This document shows positions 36,030 through 49,283 of a DNA stretch of 64,000 nt, piece after piece. The stretch is from assembly GCF_029784155.1 (NCBI RefSeq), contig NC_073692.1, forward strand, positions 431,749,324 through 431,813,323, written 5' to 3'. Source of the DNA: Uranotaenia lowii (lineage: Eukaryota; Arthropoda; Insecta; Diptera; Culicidae). How positions within the stretch are numbered: the first letter of the stretch is position 1; each line of letters starts with the position of its first letter. The translations under genes and the position numbers were made by a program. A model generated the notes under the pieces. It did no database searches. It was not told the origin of the DNA and was given only the letters and a program-made list of their open reading frames with translations.

Positions 36030-38524
36030 CTCAAGCGCGAGCAGTGGACACAATGTGTTTTTTTTTGTCACCACCGCACGAATTCCAAATTCGGATTTCG
36101 GATTCATTTATCAGATGACTCACCAATCTCAAATACTGATGTAAAAAATATATAAATTCGAAATTAAAATGAACGTCTACAATTTGTTTGGTGTGAAACT
36201 ATATGAAAAATACAATACAAAATGAACAGTCCCAATGAAACGACAAAGTTTCGAATATTTAAACGCCTCCAACTATGCAACTCAAGATATTCCGTTAATT
36301 CAAGCTCATGTTATGTGAGGTGTATAGCAACGAGGGGCGATTTTCTTACCCTCCGAATGCATCACTTCGTTGGAAAACAGTTGAAAGTTGAGCTAGGGAG
36401 CTAAAAACTGTTTCCCCAAGCGTTCCGAAATTGGAAGTCCGTCTAGATTTCCGTCATTGTTTGATCGATTTTCCTTAAAGAAATCTTCAACCGTCAGAGA
36501 TTTTTCCGCACTTTTGGTACAACTCCGAATTAACAGGTTTTTTTTCTTCGTCTTTCTACTCGTCGATGCCATTTCTTTAGAACGACTCAGTATTGCTTCC
36601 TCGGCTAGCTTTTGGAATGGAATTAACAGGTACGAAAATTAAAGAATCAATTCGAACCACTCTTCTAAACAGTAGAGAGTCATAAAACTGGAAAAATACA
36701 TACATTTCGGATAGGTAATTTAGTCTCTTTCACAACAGTGAGTTTTAATAAATGTGTTTTATTGATTTTTTTTAATTCATTCACTATACACTTTTCTCTG
36801 TTTTCCAACAACATTCGTCTAATTACTCTCTGTCCGTTATACATTATAGTAGTAATATATGCACAGAAATTTGTGTTTACGTTACTTTTTTAATTATTTA
36901 AAGCTACCAAAACGATTTGTTTCAATCTTTTACTAGTTAGAGTTTTCCCTGCTAACAACGTTCCGATTCAGAATCCATCTTGCTTGCTTATCGTTTGATT
37001 TCACTTTTTTTTTGTTTTTGATCTAGTCTTCTAAGTCTGTTAGATTTAGTTTGTTTTAAACTACATTTGCTTTTTTTTGCAATTTATCAATTCGACTGAC
37101 ACATCGTGTTTCTTTTGATTATCATATTTTATAGTTTTCATATCGTTAGTTTTTAATAGAGATTTTTTTTAATTCTTTTTTGTCTGTCTGTCTCCCTTAC
37201 AGCCGACTATTAACTTATTGAGGGTGTGTGGATTTTTTTTATTTGTAATAATAAATTGAACATGTTAATCTTCCTGTTTGATTTCAATATTTCACTGGGA
37301 GTTTTATTTTGCTCTGGTCATTAACTATAGTTATTATATTCTATTTTTGTCCTGGTTGGTAATTTTGTCTGACTGCTAGAAATATTTGTTTATGTTATTT
37401 GAACTTTTGTGTAATTTTAAACTATTTCTATTATGAGACCTATCCGTTTTGTGTTTAAAAGGTATTTGTAAAACTTTGAATACTGGGATCTGTTCAAGCA
37501 GTGAGTTGTATGGTATGGTCGGCCAAAATTCGAAACCACCCAATCGAAGATGGTTGGATTGTGGTTTTCTGTTAGTAGGTCTATGGCAACTGGAGACAGC
37601 AAATTTTGATTAGGTAGTAAAGCTTCAACATTTACAGCAACTTTTAGTTAACATGTGTTTTGGAGTACATCAAGCCCAATACAGGAATTTACAATCTTCA
37701 ATTTGGGTTGCAATCGTCATTTTTCCTATTTTGAGATTCGCTAGTCTTGTTGCTATCATTTGCTACTGCACCATTTTTGTAAAGTTGCGATGTATTATTA
37801 TTAACGTATCTTAGGGTCTGCTGTACAGAATATGCTTTAGCTAAATCAGTCAAATAAATAAATGTAGGAAGGAAATTTATTCAGACATGCCCACAAATGA
37901 ATGCAACATTCAAAAATGCAGTTACATTTTCATTTAACACAAAAACTTTTTAACTAACTAAAATACGAAAAAGATTGAAACAATTCTAACATATTTACAG
38001 ACGGTGACGAACATGTTCTAATGATGTGAATAACTTAAATAACAACAATGAATCGGAATTACGTATAAATAAATGATAATATCCTTTTTCTAATATACAA
38101 ATTCCCTACCAAGCTACAGATGTATGGAAGATACAATACACAAGAAATACAGATTTTGTACAGAAAAGGTGAATACAAATCAACCACCGCCAAAACAGCA
38201 CAGCAAACCCCGCACAATCTTTTCCATTCGGATACGACGTTGCTCTTCCCGCTCCTCTCTTTCCTGGGCAATAGCAGCAGCGATCAAATGGCTCAAATCG
38301 CGCCCCACAAAACCCCGACCTTCAAGATTAGGCCAACTGTCGTCCATTTCGGCCAGACCAGACCAATAGTTGTTCTTTCGATCCAGCAAACGCTGCCGAA
38401 GCGATCTGCGATCCCGTCTGCCGTGCCTTGCCTCTCGACGTCCGCCATTTGCCCACCGTATCCCAGTTCCCGCGAGAGTCCCTGCTACACTCATTCCCAC
38501 CACCGGCTGTCCTACACCGTGGTA
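36030..38524 (-). other. Intergenic and presumed Socs36E-type 3' UTR
   Basis: No coding sequence. Minus-strand AATAAA words occur at about 37875 and further on, roughly 650 bases past the stop. The AT/T-rich run 36700-38050 is typical of a long 3' UTR, but its limit cannot be set. Confidence 0.4.
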
Positions 38525-41500
38525 CTAGATGCCGGAATAGAGATGTTCATCCAACGGCCTGATGCGCACCCGTTGCCGATAGTGGTATTCCTTCAGGTAT
38601 GATTTCAACGATTTGGGCAAATTCAGCTCGTTGATACCGTCGTATGTGGTGTTGCTAACGATCGTGGCCCGGCACAGTTGCTGCAGCGAGAAGCTAAAGT
38701 TCCGGTTCAACGGGTACGTCAGCATCGGCTCGAAAAACATCACACACGAGGGGTCCTTGTAGTGCTCCAACAGACCGGTCACCGTTGAGGCCGTATAGAC
38801 GCCCGGATCACGCGAATCAAAGCTGCAACGAAGAGATCAGTTGGTAAATGCCCATTATGAGTTTGAGTCAGGAAAAACAATTCTGACTTTTGAGTGATGA
38901 CGTTTAAGTTTGAAATTGTCTCATCAAATACAGTTGATTGAAAAGATAACTAATCGCGGGAAAAACTCACCTGAATTTGTGATTGAACTGTTCGATGCGG
39001 GCGTGCAGCGAGCGGCTGTACTTGCGGAACGACACCGAGAACAAGAACTCCTCCTGGGCCGAGTCACGCAGTAAGAACGTTCCCTCGGGTTTGCCCTCCA
39101 GCAGCTTCTCCGCCTCGTACCGGTCCATCTTGCCCCAGTAGAAGCAGCAGCTGGTAATCTTCTGCAGATCCGGCACGAGACAGTGAATGAAGTCGACCTA
39201 CAAAAAAAGACATGAGTTAATAATTTTTTAATCTTCATAGGTTTAGTGTTTTGAAATATTCTCACCTGTGAGTGCACCCGTGGAAGTTCGTCCGAATGAC
39301 CAAAGCTGTTTGGCAGCAGCAGTCCTCGCTGGAACAAACTCAGTGCCGAGTTGGAATCTGCCGGTGTACACACGAACGCAATCTGATGGTTGGGTGGACC
39401 GGTGGCGCCCCCGAGGGTTCCATTTGCTGCACCCACGGCAGCCCCGTTGACCGCTCCGTTAGGCGTGGAAATTGTGCCACCGGAAAGTAAAGCTGCACGC
39501 GGGGTAAAGTTGGGTGGAGCATCTACGCCTTCACGGATTTCCAGCTCCCGCTGCAATCGGGCTCGCTCATCACAGTCTTCCAGGGAAAAGTCATCACTGC
39601 TGTTAAGCCTACACGGGACGGAAGGAAAATATGGAATAATGAATGATAAGCCTGGTTGACATTGGAAATGGATTTTCTTAGAATTTAATAAAATCGATCA
39701 GGACGTTTTTAGACAACCAACTGGTACTAGACATGAAAGGGGGCAAAATTTCTTTTTCCTGGAACACTTTAGATTATGGGACCGACAAGAGTATCGGTAA
39801 GAGTCAACGGAAAAAAATATTATGGAACTAGAAACTCTTCAAAGTAGTTCCAGATACGTTGAGTTAAGTACATCAGTAAGACATTCTGATTGGTCAAAAT
39901 GTCAAAATTCAATTTTGATCTTGATTTCCTAGTAAGCTTTCAACTTGTTTCTGATTCGTCCGAATTTCCCAGTCGCCAGTTGCCGGAATTTCATAATTAA
40001 ACGAGTTAAACTTTGGTCGCGTTTCATTGGAAACCAATTTAGCATAATTGGTTGTTGAATGTATATAAAACTTTGAACGTACCTGGAGATATCGAAAACG
40101 CCAGGAGTGGAAACGACGATAACCGAGTTTGCCCCGTGGTGACCCCCATGAGTGCCCAGACTGCCGTAGAGAGCCTGAGCCGCTGTCCGGTCGATCCGAT
40201 GAATAACTGTGGTCGTGGCTGGATGGTGATGTGCGTGCAGATCATGGGCATGGCCATTTGCCGTGGTTGCCGCCGATGGGAACAAAAATGCGTGGTTCGA
40301 GTGTGGTTGATGCACGGGCTGCCCAAAGAGGGAGCCGCCACTGCTTCCGCTAACTCCTACTTCTACTCGGATTCCTATTCCTCCACGTCCACCGCCGCCG
40401 CCACCAGGTCCACCAGATCCTTCCAGAACATGGTGATGATGGTGTAGGTGCATCAGCGAGTTGGCCGAAAATGGGTACCCATTTGCGGATGACACCGTGG
40501 AAGGAAGATCTTCCACCCTTCGATATGAAGTACAAATGCAGGTTTCGGGCTGAAGGGAAAGAGAAGAAAAAAAATTTTAAGAATCATTCTACTCTGGCAA
40601 AAAAAGAATAAATCTAAATTAATCGCTCTATTTATCAACAAAATTCACGGAAAACAATCGTTCTTGCTAAGCCCTCCGTCAACCGGAATCAATGTTCATC
40701 AATGTTGGTTTTTCAGAATCGTTAATCTTTCCGAATTTGTCGAGCATCAGCGCTATTCCTGGAAATGCCCCTTGGGGAGTGCTGGCCGACTGAAACGGAT
40801 GGAAGCCAATGTACAGAGTTCCGTTATGCCTCGCGAGAATTGAGTGATTTCATCAATTCGGATAAGCTTTCAGTGTTTGATAGGAATAGGACGTGAATCT
40901 TTAATTTATTGAATTATTGAATTTAAATAATTTTTCGATGAGATGAGGCTTCTAAAGAACCGAAACGGGTTAGAGAGCTTAAAATATAAATTAGACTGCC
41001 CCAAATTTGTATGGGAAATTTCAAGCTTGAGAAATGTTATGCGCTGCAGGCTTAAATTGATCTTAGTCCTTGTGCAAGGTCTCATGCTAAATTTGGTCCA
41101 GATCGGATCACGGGAAGGGGTCGCTCAACGAGCCTAAAGTTTGTATGGGATTTTGAAACATTTTGTTCGGGAGGAACATGAAAATCCAGTTTTTCATGAA
41201 TAACTTTGGTCTCCTTCGGCTGATTTCTTTTGAAAATAAGTTTTCTTAAAGCCTAAACTATGACAAATATTTCATCCGAAGATTGCATTTCGATTCGACT
41301 TATGATAAAAAAGTTATCAAACTTCAAAAATTATTTAACCTTTTTTAGGGTGATATTCATCACTATTAATGCTGCGTCAAAATGTTCGAAGCAGTGTCTC
41401 TCATTAATAGTGATGAATATCACCCTGAAAAAAGTTACCCCATTTTTGAAGTCTAATAACTTTTTTATCTAAACTCGAATCGAAATGTAGTCTTCGGATG

Positions 41501-44500
41501 AAATATTTGGAATAGTTTAAGCTTCAAGAAAACCCGTTTTCAAAAGAAATCGGCCGAAGGGGATCAAAGTTATTCATGAAAAACTGGATTTTCATGTTTC
41601 AACCGAACAAAATGACTCAAAATCCCATACAAACTTTGGGCTCGTTGAGCGACCCCTTCCCGTGATCCGATCTGGACCAAATTTAGCAAGAGACCTTGCA
41701 CTAGGCCTAGGATCAATTTAAGCCTGCAGCGCATAACTTTTTCAAATGTTGGGTCATTTGGGGCACTCTAATGTACATTCATGAATAGAAAGCATTTTTT
41801 GTATAACAATCAACAGTCCGTATCGGATGTCGTATAAACATTATTACTTAAGCCGTCTTAGGAGCTGTCCAACACATTTGTTGGAGAAAAGACATGTCTG
41901 AAGCCATTTTAAAAAATCCAGTTAGTCCTTATGAATAATTTGATTACTTAAACCCTTGCCTTGCTAGTGTTATAAGAACCAATTAAACTTTCCACGAATC
42001 ATTTCGCTTCATTATTGGTTTTCATTTTTTCTTAATTCAAATTTTAAAAAATTATTCTTAGGGGAAATTTGCTTTTTAAATTCTGATTTGGGGGTAAATT
42101 TCCAATGAATAAATTTTTTAAAGTACCGTGAATCTTTGTTTTTTTTTGAAGAAAAAGCAAACTCCTGATGAAGTTTCGAACATCATAGTTTTCGAAATGT
42201 GAATTAACTCAAAAAAATATCTGATTTTAATGTATGAATTTTTTTTTTCACTTATTTCTTATAACAGTTGAGTCACCGCGACGATTACGGCTCCCTTTCT
42301 TACTCATGAGGTGAATACTCGGAGTTAAATGCCTTAATAAAATTATTTGTGAATAAAAAATACTTATCTCTTCATCCATGTTCTAGGTCTTTTTTCCAGA
42401 GATTAGTAAAGAAAGTGCACTTTGGTACCAAATATAAAATTCTTCTATAAATTACCGCCATAAAAGTAATTTACAAAAACTTAACATATTCAAAAGTTAA
42501 GTATGTAATTTATATGATTATTTTTCATATTGAACATTATCCTTGAGTGTAAAGATACTTTATGCTCGAGTTCAAATTAAAAAAATATTTTTTTTTCAAA
42601 ATTTTCAGTTTTTTAACGATATCTTTTCAGGCTGAGCTTATTCAAGCAAAGTATGTTTGAAAGAGTTTTGAGACACTCAAAATCGAACAATTTTGTGGAA
42701 CACACCTCATAAAAATATTCAAACTGAAATATACAGGTGTTCGAAAACAGCTATTTTTTCTTAGTTTTTCCAATCTAACTCGTTTCAGTCTGAATATTTT
42801 CATAAGGTGTGTACCACAAAGCTGTTCGATTTTGAGTGTCTCAAAACTCTTTCAAACATATTTTGCTTGAATAAGCTCGGCCTGAAAGGATATCGTTAAA
42901 AAACTGAAAATTTTGAATAAAAAATATGTTTTTAGATTTGAACCCTTCTAACTTTTTTGCGTTAGCTTCTACGATGTTGGCGTCTTCAAGAAAATTGCTA
43001 CATTTTTTACAATCTAGAAAATTTCCAAAGCCATAATTGCTCTAAAATGAAAATTACAAAAAAAAACAAATATTTTTCTATTTCACTGCTAGGTGATTGA
43101 ATCATTTTTATCAAAAGCTCATTTTAAAGTGCTTTAAATGTCGGTAAAATGTCCCGACGTTATGGGTCTAAAACGCTCCGTTTCGATCACCAATTTCGAT
43201 CACCTTTTTACATCGTTTTCCTCTGTGTGCGACGTTTATAAACTTAAAACACACACATTTAAAATATTTTGAACAGGAACTGGAACAGCTTAGAGCCTTG
43301 AAATGTATGCACTGAGCTTAAAAATCCCGAATTTTAACAAATTCCCAAATTTTTCCCGCATTATATGTACTCATGAAATTAAAATTCCGTTTTTTTTTCT
43401 TTGTTCCCGAATGGTTTCCCATCCTGAAATAAACAACTAAGAGTTAAAAAAATTCTGAAAAAAATCATGATAAAATGAATGAAATTTAGGATTCAATGAT
43501 ATTTTGCATCAGAAAAACAATATATGTATGCGCAGATTTTGGTCGGAAATTGTATTTCGAACATATAAACATACACTCAGCCGAAAAGGAAACTTTAAAT
43601 TCACCTGGATTTTCACGTAGGCACTCATTACGTGAATTTTTCTATGATTTACGTGAATCACTTAAAAGCTAATACAAATTCATTTGAACCGTACGTGAAA
43701 ATCACGTAGCCGTTTGTTGTCAAAACTAAGCCACATTTGATTTACTTGAAAATCCAGTGATCCGCCAAGTACAAAGGGGTTTGGTGCATTCTATGTGATA
43801 TTCACGTAACTCAGAAAAGAATATTCACGTAGCATCTATGTGGATGAAAACAGTTTTCAATATGTCGCCGGATCCAACAGTTGGTGCTGGAGCTGGAAGA
43901 TAGACAAATTCTGGGGCATGCAAAAGCTGATTTTTCGTAAGTACATAGTAATAATTTTATTGTGTTTTTGTTGTTTCAATCTTTTACTATTTACACAGGA
44001 TTCGGAATCGGAGTCGCTAGGACGACCAGCAACGCGGCTCATCCTCAAAATGCCATTTCATCGACGATGTTTTAGTGAATATGTGAAGTGTAAATGTGTA
44101 GTTAAAGTGTTAAAGTAGAAAAAAGAAGTTATATGTGCTTCGTGTTATAAAATTAATTCGACATAATAAAATTCCCTGCAAAATTAAAACATTTTTTTTT
44201 TTTTGATTAATAGGCGAAATAAAACACCCGCTACGTTCATATCAATATGAAATCTACGTGAATTTCATGTAACAGAACGAATTGTTTTCTACGTACGCTT
44301 CAAGTGGAACTCACATGAAAATTATGTGAATTCTGCTCGCTACGCGGGCTCTGTTTGCTACCTGAAATTCACGTAGATTATACATGATTTTCAGGGTGGC
44401 AAAAATCCATGTACATTTTCACGTAGCGGTCATGTGAATAGTTTTTTCGGTGTACAAATCCATCCTTCAGTTTTATATTTATAGATATACACTGCCGGTC

Positions 44501-46701
44501 AAAAGTCTGGGACAAGGATGCCGAAAAAATCTAAGTTTTGACGAAAAGAAATTCTGACTTTCTATGATTTTACCCAAAAATTCTGTGACGGGTATCTGTG
44601 ATACTTTTTCCATAAATTCCATTCAAAGGTCATGTCAAATAGCGTCTTTTTTACATTTTACTCAAAAAAAATCAAATATCATTACCAATTTATCATATTT
44701 TTCCACTTAAAAGATAATCACCCAAATTGATATTGGCATACAAAATTTAAATGTGAAACCGTCCAACATTTAAAAATTCTTTAAAATCTGTGAACATTTC
44801 TAAAATTCTATGTTCATGGAACACAGATTCTGTGATAAAAATTGGCTCAAAATTCTGTGAAATATGTCAACTAATTATCCATATAGAAAACTCATTCCAA
44901 ACTTTTGGCCGTTACTCTATATTACGGGGTGATCGCAAACTTTCGGACGTTGACTTAAGTAGCTATTTTATATATTTTAAGTACATTGCAAATTTTTCAC
45001 ACAAAATGAAACAAATGAAAAAAGGATTCTAATGCAACTCGAATTTTGAAATTTGGTCCACCCCACCCTGAGATGATCGGGTTTGAATTATAAATTCGGT
45101 TTTCGAAAAAAAAAGTCCCAACTTCAAGCTAAACTTAAGTCATATTAACTCAATATTGACATTTTGTCAAATACATACAAAAAAGGTTTTGGTCACGATC
45201 TCTTGAATGAGATCAAAAGAATTCCATTATGTAATAAGATGGCTGAGATATGGCCGATCAAAATTTTCATGTTTTTGAGGAGGTGATCCAAAACTTTTGG
45301 CCGGCAGTGTACCTACCTACATTAATAATCGAGACAAAAAAAAGTATCAGACGGTTTAAGGTTCCTTTTGGACATAATAATAACTGTGCAAATTTTGGTG
45401 GCTCTAGGACTTGAAAGGGCTGTACCAAAAAAATCAAAGTTTGTATGCAAATTAGTATGGAAAAAGTTACTTTTTTGTCCAAAAATCCCAATAACCTCAC
45501 TGTTGTTCTGAGCTCGAATTCTCAAGCTGCATCTTATTGCTGAAGATTCAAAGAACAACTTTGCCGAAGACCTTCAACCTCTAAGGTGCGTCAATAAAAA
45601 GATTTCAAAATTGAATAATTCAATTTAATTTTTACACCTCGTTTCATATAGCCTGAGCGAATTCGAAAAGGTAACAAACTAAAACAATCGTTTTAAATTC
45701 ATTGGAATATGAAAAAAAATGTTCACAATGAAAAATATTCTGAGAAAGTTGTAACAAATACTGAGGATGATATTATTCTCTTTCGGTCTAACTGAACAAC
45801 TCTTCCATCACAAGAAATTTTACAACTTTACATCGAATTATCTCGCGACATTGGATTCGAGAGAAGGAGAAATAACTCCAAATTCACACCATCTTCCAAA
45901 TAAGCCCATTTCAAATCAAATTCACACCGGATCAAGAAATGTTCTTCGGAACGTAGAAGATAGGGGGACAAAAAAAAAGTTTCCCAAGCTAAGCCAAAGA
46001 GGACTTTGGTGAAGTTGTAGGTACCTGAGCACACTAAACTAATTTACCTTTTCAGTTTCGCTTCTCAGCAATCGACTGGCGGCGCCCCCCACGATGGATG
46101 ACGTTGTGGACGACGTCGGAGGCCCAACGGGACCGGCTGTTGTCGATGATGATGATGATGAACTGTTGTTGTTGTTATTCGCGGGACCAGTTGCTGCCGT
46201 TAGCGATGAGGTTGGTGTCGTCTGTGGTGGCACAGGTGCGGATACCGATGAATTACCACTACTGCTGCTGCTGCTAATATTGCCACTGGTAGAAGTTGTA
46301 GATGACGACGACGTTGCTTGATTGGATTTGGTACCGCGAAGTTTGGCGCAGTTGAATTTGAGACCCCAGTTACTTTTCTTGGATTTCGTTCCGGTGGCCG
46401 TTCCGGGGGATGTGCTGTTGCTGCTAGAGTTGATTGGTTTTGAACCGTTGTTACCGTTGTTGTTTTGTTGTTGCTCTTTGGTACACTGTGAACTACGGCA
46501 GCATTTGCAGCCACGTGACTTCTTCCCGGAGGACGTTAACGAACTAAGCAGCGTTGAGGCCGCCGCTGTCATTGGATGCTGGCTTTGTTGTTGGGTCATC
46601 GTCGTCGGCGTCGTCGTCGATGTCGACGTCTTCGTTAGTAAAGATGCCGATGATGATGCTGCAGCAGCTGGCTGTCGGCAACAGCTCGTGGAGTTTGTCA
46701 T
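38525..46701 (-). CDS. Socs36E: Suppressor of cytokine signalling, Socs36E/SOCS5 type (SH2 + SOCS box)
   Basis: Five coding exons on the minus strand (46701-46048, 40549-40083, 39608-39266, 39197-38971, 38822-38525) keep one frame through all GT/AG junctions, giving 662 aa if the first in-frame Met (MTNSTSCC) starts. The exon extends to a TTACAG acceptor at 46745, so an upstream exon exists, coding or not. The N-terminal half is Ser/Thr/Asn-rich with [12 protein letters not shown]. Next comes a His/Gly-rich stretch. The SH2 domain at about residues 500-605 has [22 protein letters not shown] (the phosphotyrosine-binding Arg), [13 protein letters not shown] and [13 protein letters not shown]. 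The SOCS box (about 606-648) ends [20 protein letters not shown]. Such proteins dampen JAK/STAT and EGFR signalling as Elongin-Cullin adaptors. Wording is closest to SOCS5/Socs36E. The 5.5 kb intron 40550-46047 is packed with repeats. Confidence 0.95.
40996..41766. repeat. Long foldback element with ~370-bp arms
   Basis: Arm 40996-41371 is nearly the reverse complement of 41402-41766. Landmarks are CTGCAGGCTTAAATTGATC, GGGAAGGGGTCGCTCAACGA, GAAAATCCAGTTTTTCATGA and GGTGATATTCATCACTATTA with their complements in reverse order. The loop is only 30 bases. It lies in the large Socs36E-type intron. No coding capacity. Confidence 0.9.
42570..42943. repeat. Foldback element with ~160-bp arms
   Basis: Arm 42570-42730 is mirrored by 42783-42943. 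AACGATATCTTTTCAGGCTG pairs with AGGATATCGTTAAA, GAGTTTTGAGACACTCAAAA with TTTTGAGTGTCTCAAAACTC, and the ends GTTCAAAT with ATTTGAAC. The loop is about 52 bases. Intronic, non-coding. Confidence 0.85.
43574..44452. mobile_element. 879-bp TA-flanked TIR element with a split open frame
   Basis: The ends CACTCAGCCGAAAAGG and TTTTTTCGGTG are inverted and bordered by TA. Subterminal DNA is rich in CACGTGA/TTCACGTAG words. A plus-strand frame at 43840-44118 contains a donor-like GTAAGTACA (43938) and a pyrimidine-rich acceptor ending TTTACACAG (43999). The piece after it reads [20 protein letters not shown]. Spliced, the frames do not join into a longer protein, so coding is doubtful. A fragment of the same family lies inverted at 48580-48690. 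Confidence 0.6.
44490..45309. mobile_element. 820-bp mariner/Tc1-like MITE
   Basis: Inverted ends CACTGCCGGTCAAAAGTCTG and CTTTTGGCCGGCAGTG, each followed by TA (44488-89 and 45310-11). This CACTGCCGG(T/C)CAAAAGT end is a common Tc1/mariner superfamily terminus. The interior has no transposase frame, so it is non-autonomous. Confidence 0.85.
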
Positions 46702-46745
46702 CGCTGCTGCTCCAGTACTACCTTTGACCTCTGCCGATTCTGGAA

Positions 46746-48579
46746 CTGTAACCGAAGAGAGAAAAGATAGAAGGGAAAAACATGTTAAAATCTCATTACA
46801 CCGTAAGTACTTCCGGGAACGTGCGGTTCCCACAGTCGAGCTTTTTCCACCGAAAACCGTTCCATCTTCTGACCCTGATTCGGGGAAAGGCTTTGAGAAG
46901 ATGTAACAATAGATTTAAATGGAACGGTAAAGGGAGCGTTCCATCAAGTGGAACACCGCCATAGAAAAAGGTTTTGGACGGATCAATCACAAGTCTGTCG
47001 ACGAGCTTATGTCAAGTGACGATATTGACGATAATTGCCAAAATTTGTTCAACTGACGTATGAAAACAATTGAGTTGATTCACAAAGAAAAATATGAAAA
47101 CAAAAATATGGAAAAAAAACCCATTCTTGTTCATATTATTTTAGAAGATAGTTTCAGATATTTAAAAAAAAATCAGGTCTATTTAGCAAAACTAACAAAG
47201 CTGAATTATTATGAGGGTTCATGAAAACGATATTAAATATTTCTTTAAAAACATACAAGTGTGAAACAGGTAATGCCCGTGAAAAGAGGAGGGTGGAAGA
47301 ATTGGGAGTTTCACCAGATCCCCTCTATGCTTTTTCGTCCAAAAAAAAATCTCAATGAAATTGAGATTGAATTGAAAAATGTGATTTGAGAGTCAAAAAC
47401 TTAGATTAAAAACGCTGAACGCTCTAAAACTCAATTTCACTGAAAAATTCACAGAAATTTAAAATTATAGATTTCCAACAACTTTTGTTAAACAAAAAAA
47501 CTGTCGTTGAGGTCAATTTTTTCTAAAATTTTTAACAGCTTGTGTTGGCTTTGTAAAATTTAATGCATGTTCAGAATCCAGGAGAAATAATTTGAGCTAA
47601 CCATAAAAACGGTATTTAAAAGGAAAACTTTGTTTACGACCACAATGGTTTCATTCGAAGAAACATTATCACGCAAACGCAGTGCCTACTAGGTTAAAGC
47701 TGATCCCACGGGCAGCTGCTTAGGCACGCTTTTTTTCTCTATGGGAAAACTTCACTACAGAACCATTCGAAAGCGAAGGACCAGGCCTCCTGCGATCGTC
47801 ATCGCCTTCTTTATTATTATCGATGTCAACCGACCGAACCACCACCCGGCCTCAATAATAACGAGATAATAACATGAATGGGAAAGACTGCGCTGCTGTT
47901 TGTTGGTTGTTGTTGTTATGTGCGCGCTCGCTCATTCGACTCACTCCTCACTTCTGGAACTTTTGAATGCGTGTCAGCTGCCGTCAGTCAAGAGGGGAAC
48001 GGGCAGACTACTCCTGAGGACTAGCGGATTTCTCCTGGAGGACGGATCGAAGGAATGGCTGCGAGCTGCGCAGTAAGCTACAGATGTATTTAGGTGCAGT
48101 TTCGTCATCATCACATTGCGTTTCGGTAGGTTGAAACACGTTCTGTCCTGATCAAACGTGCGATTTTTCAATTCCCTATCGGACCGGATCTGACCGACAG
48201 TGTTACTGTTTGTTTACGTTGAAACGATTCGTGGAGCGATCAACACTTTCATTCAGTAGACTTTGTAAGAACAGCTTATTATCTTCGAACTATGACGATT
48301 GCAATCAATTTCCGCTAAAGCTAAGCCCTCGATAGAAAAACGTAAAATTTGAAGCTTCTATCACAGACAAACTTTCTATATGTTGTACATCGAGAATAAA
48401 CGTGTGACTGGTTGGTTGGACGTAATGTGACGGAATGAGTATTAGGTTATTTTTGAAAATCTTCTGAGAGACTATTCATAAGTTTTTGCTCATTTTTGTA
48501 CAAAAGAACAGCACATAACTATGTTCAAAACAGTTCCTTAATAATTTTGGTAGAGAAATGAATTTTTGCCAACATGATT
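46746..48579. other. Upstream part of the Socs36E-type gene; 5' region
   Basis: No convincing further coding exon. A GTGAGT donor-like site on the minus strand near 47940, in GC-richer DNA (47700-48200), could end a non-coding first exon. This is a position-based guess only. Confidence 0.3.
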
Positions 48580-48690
48580 TTTGCCAACATGAAAATCACG
48601 TGAATTTCACGTGAAAAACGGAGCAAACAGAGCTCGCGCAGCAAACAGATTTCACGTACACCGACGGACAAAAGTATTCGACGTAAGCTT
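48580..48690. repeat. End fragment of the 43574-44452 TIR family
   Basis: GAAAATCACGTGAATTTCAC, then GGAGCAAACAGAGCTCGCG and CACGTACACCGACGGACA. Reverse-complemented it resembles 44310-44452. The partner end is not seen, so this is a truncated copy. Confidence 0.55.
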
Positions 48691-48767
48691 ATTAATCACA
48701 TTTATTCAAATTTACAGCTATTCTAAATAGATTGTGATATTTACATGTTTTTTTATGTGAATAGATT

Positions 48768-49283
48768 ATGGGAAATAAGTATGAAGAGTATGAAATTCCC
48801 TATACCCAACTCTTTTTCCATAACAAGGAGGGTATTGGAGGAAATAATTTGATACTGAGCGACTCAAAAAGCTGTCTTGAAACGTTGAAAAAAGGTCATT
48901 CCAGGCACTCGAGGTTCCAAGAAATCGAAAATTTGATGTTGACTCGATATTTGCCTGGATATCGGGGCATTTAAGAATATTTGGAAACGATAAAACAGAC
49001 TTCCAATGAAGCCCGTATGATTACTCCACAAGACATTCCTATACCAGTCAAAGGAGTAGCCTCAGAGGTGAAGCGACAAATTGATAACAACTTGGTGATA
49101 ATAACGATGTTTCCTTCGAATCAACAAACCATATCTGGGTTATATAAGTTGACTGGATATGCACCACCGTACATTGAGTTTTTAGCAGACCGCGCACAAG
49201 ATTTACTCATTCATACCTGTTTGAACTCAATAACCCACCAACATGCTCTTATTCATATTATTCAACACACTCTCAACGACTGA
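48768..49283 (+). pseudogene. Non-LTR retrotransposon RNase H domain and tail, frameshifted
   Basis: The first frame reads NLILSDSKSCLETLKKGHSR and FQEIENLM, the RNase H strand with the LSDS catalytic Asp. The next frame overlaps GHLRIFGNDKTD. A third frame reads NEARMITPQDIPIPVKGVAS, EVKRQIDNNL and SGLYKLTGYAPPYIE. This order follows the RNase H and C-terminal region of I/Jockey-like elements. Two frame changes and missing residues make it inactive, and no upstream reverse transcriptase remains here. Confidence 0.75.

Noticed and set aside
38059..38503. Frames downstream of the Socs36E-type stop, on both strands
   Set aside because: They lie in the presumed 3' UTR, with no family features.
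46094..46906. Asp/Leu-rich plus-strand frames opposite the Socs36E-type exon
   Set aside because: Complement of the Ser/Asn/Gln codon runs of the true minus-strand exon; shadows.
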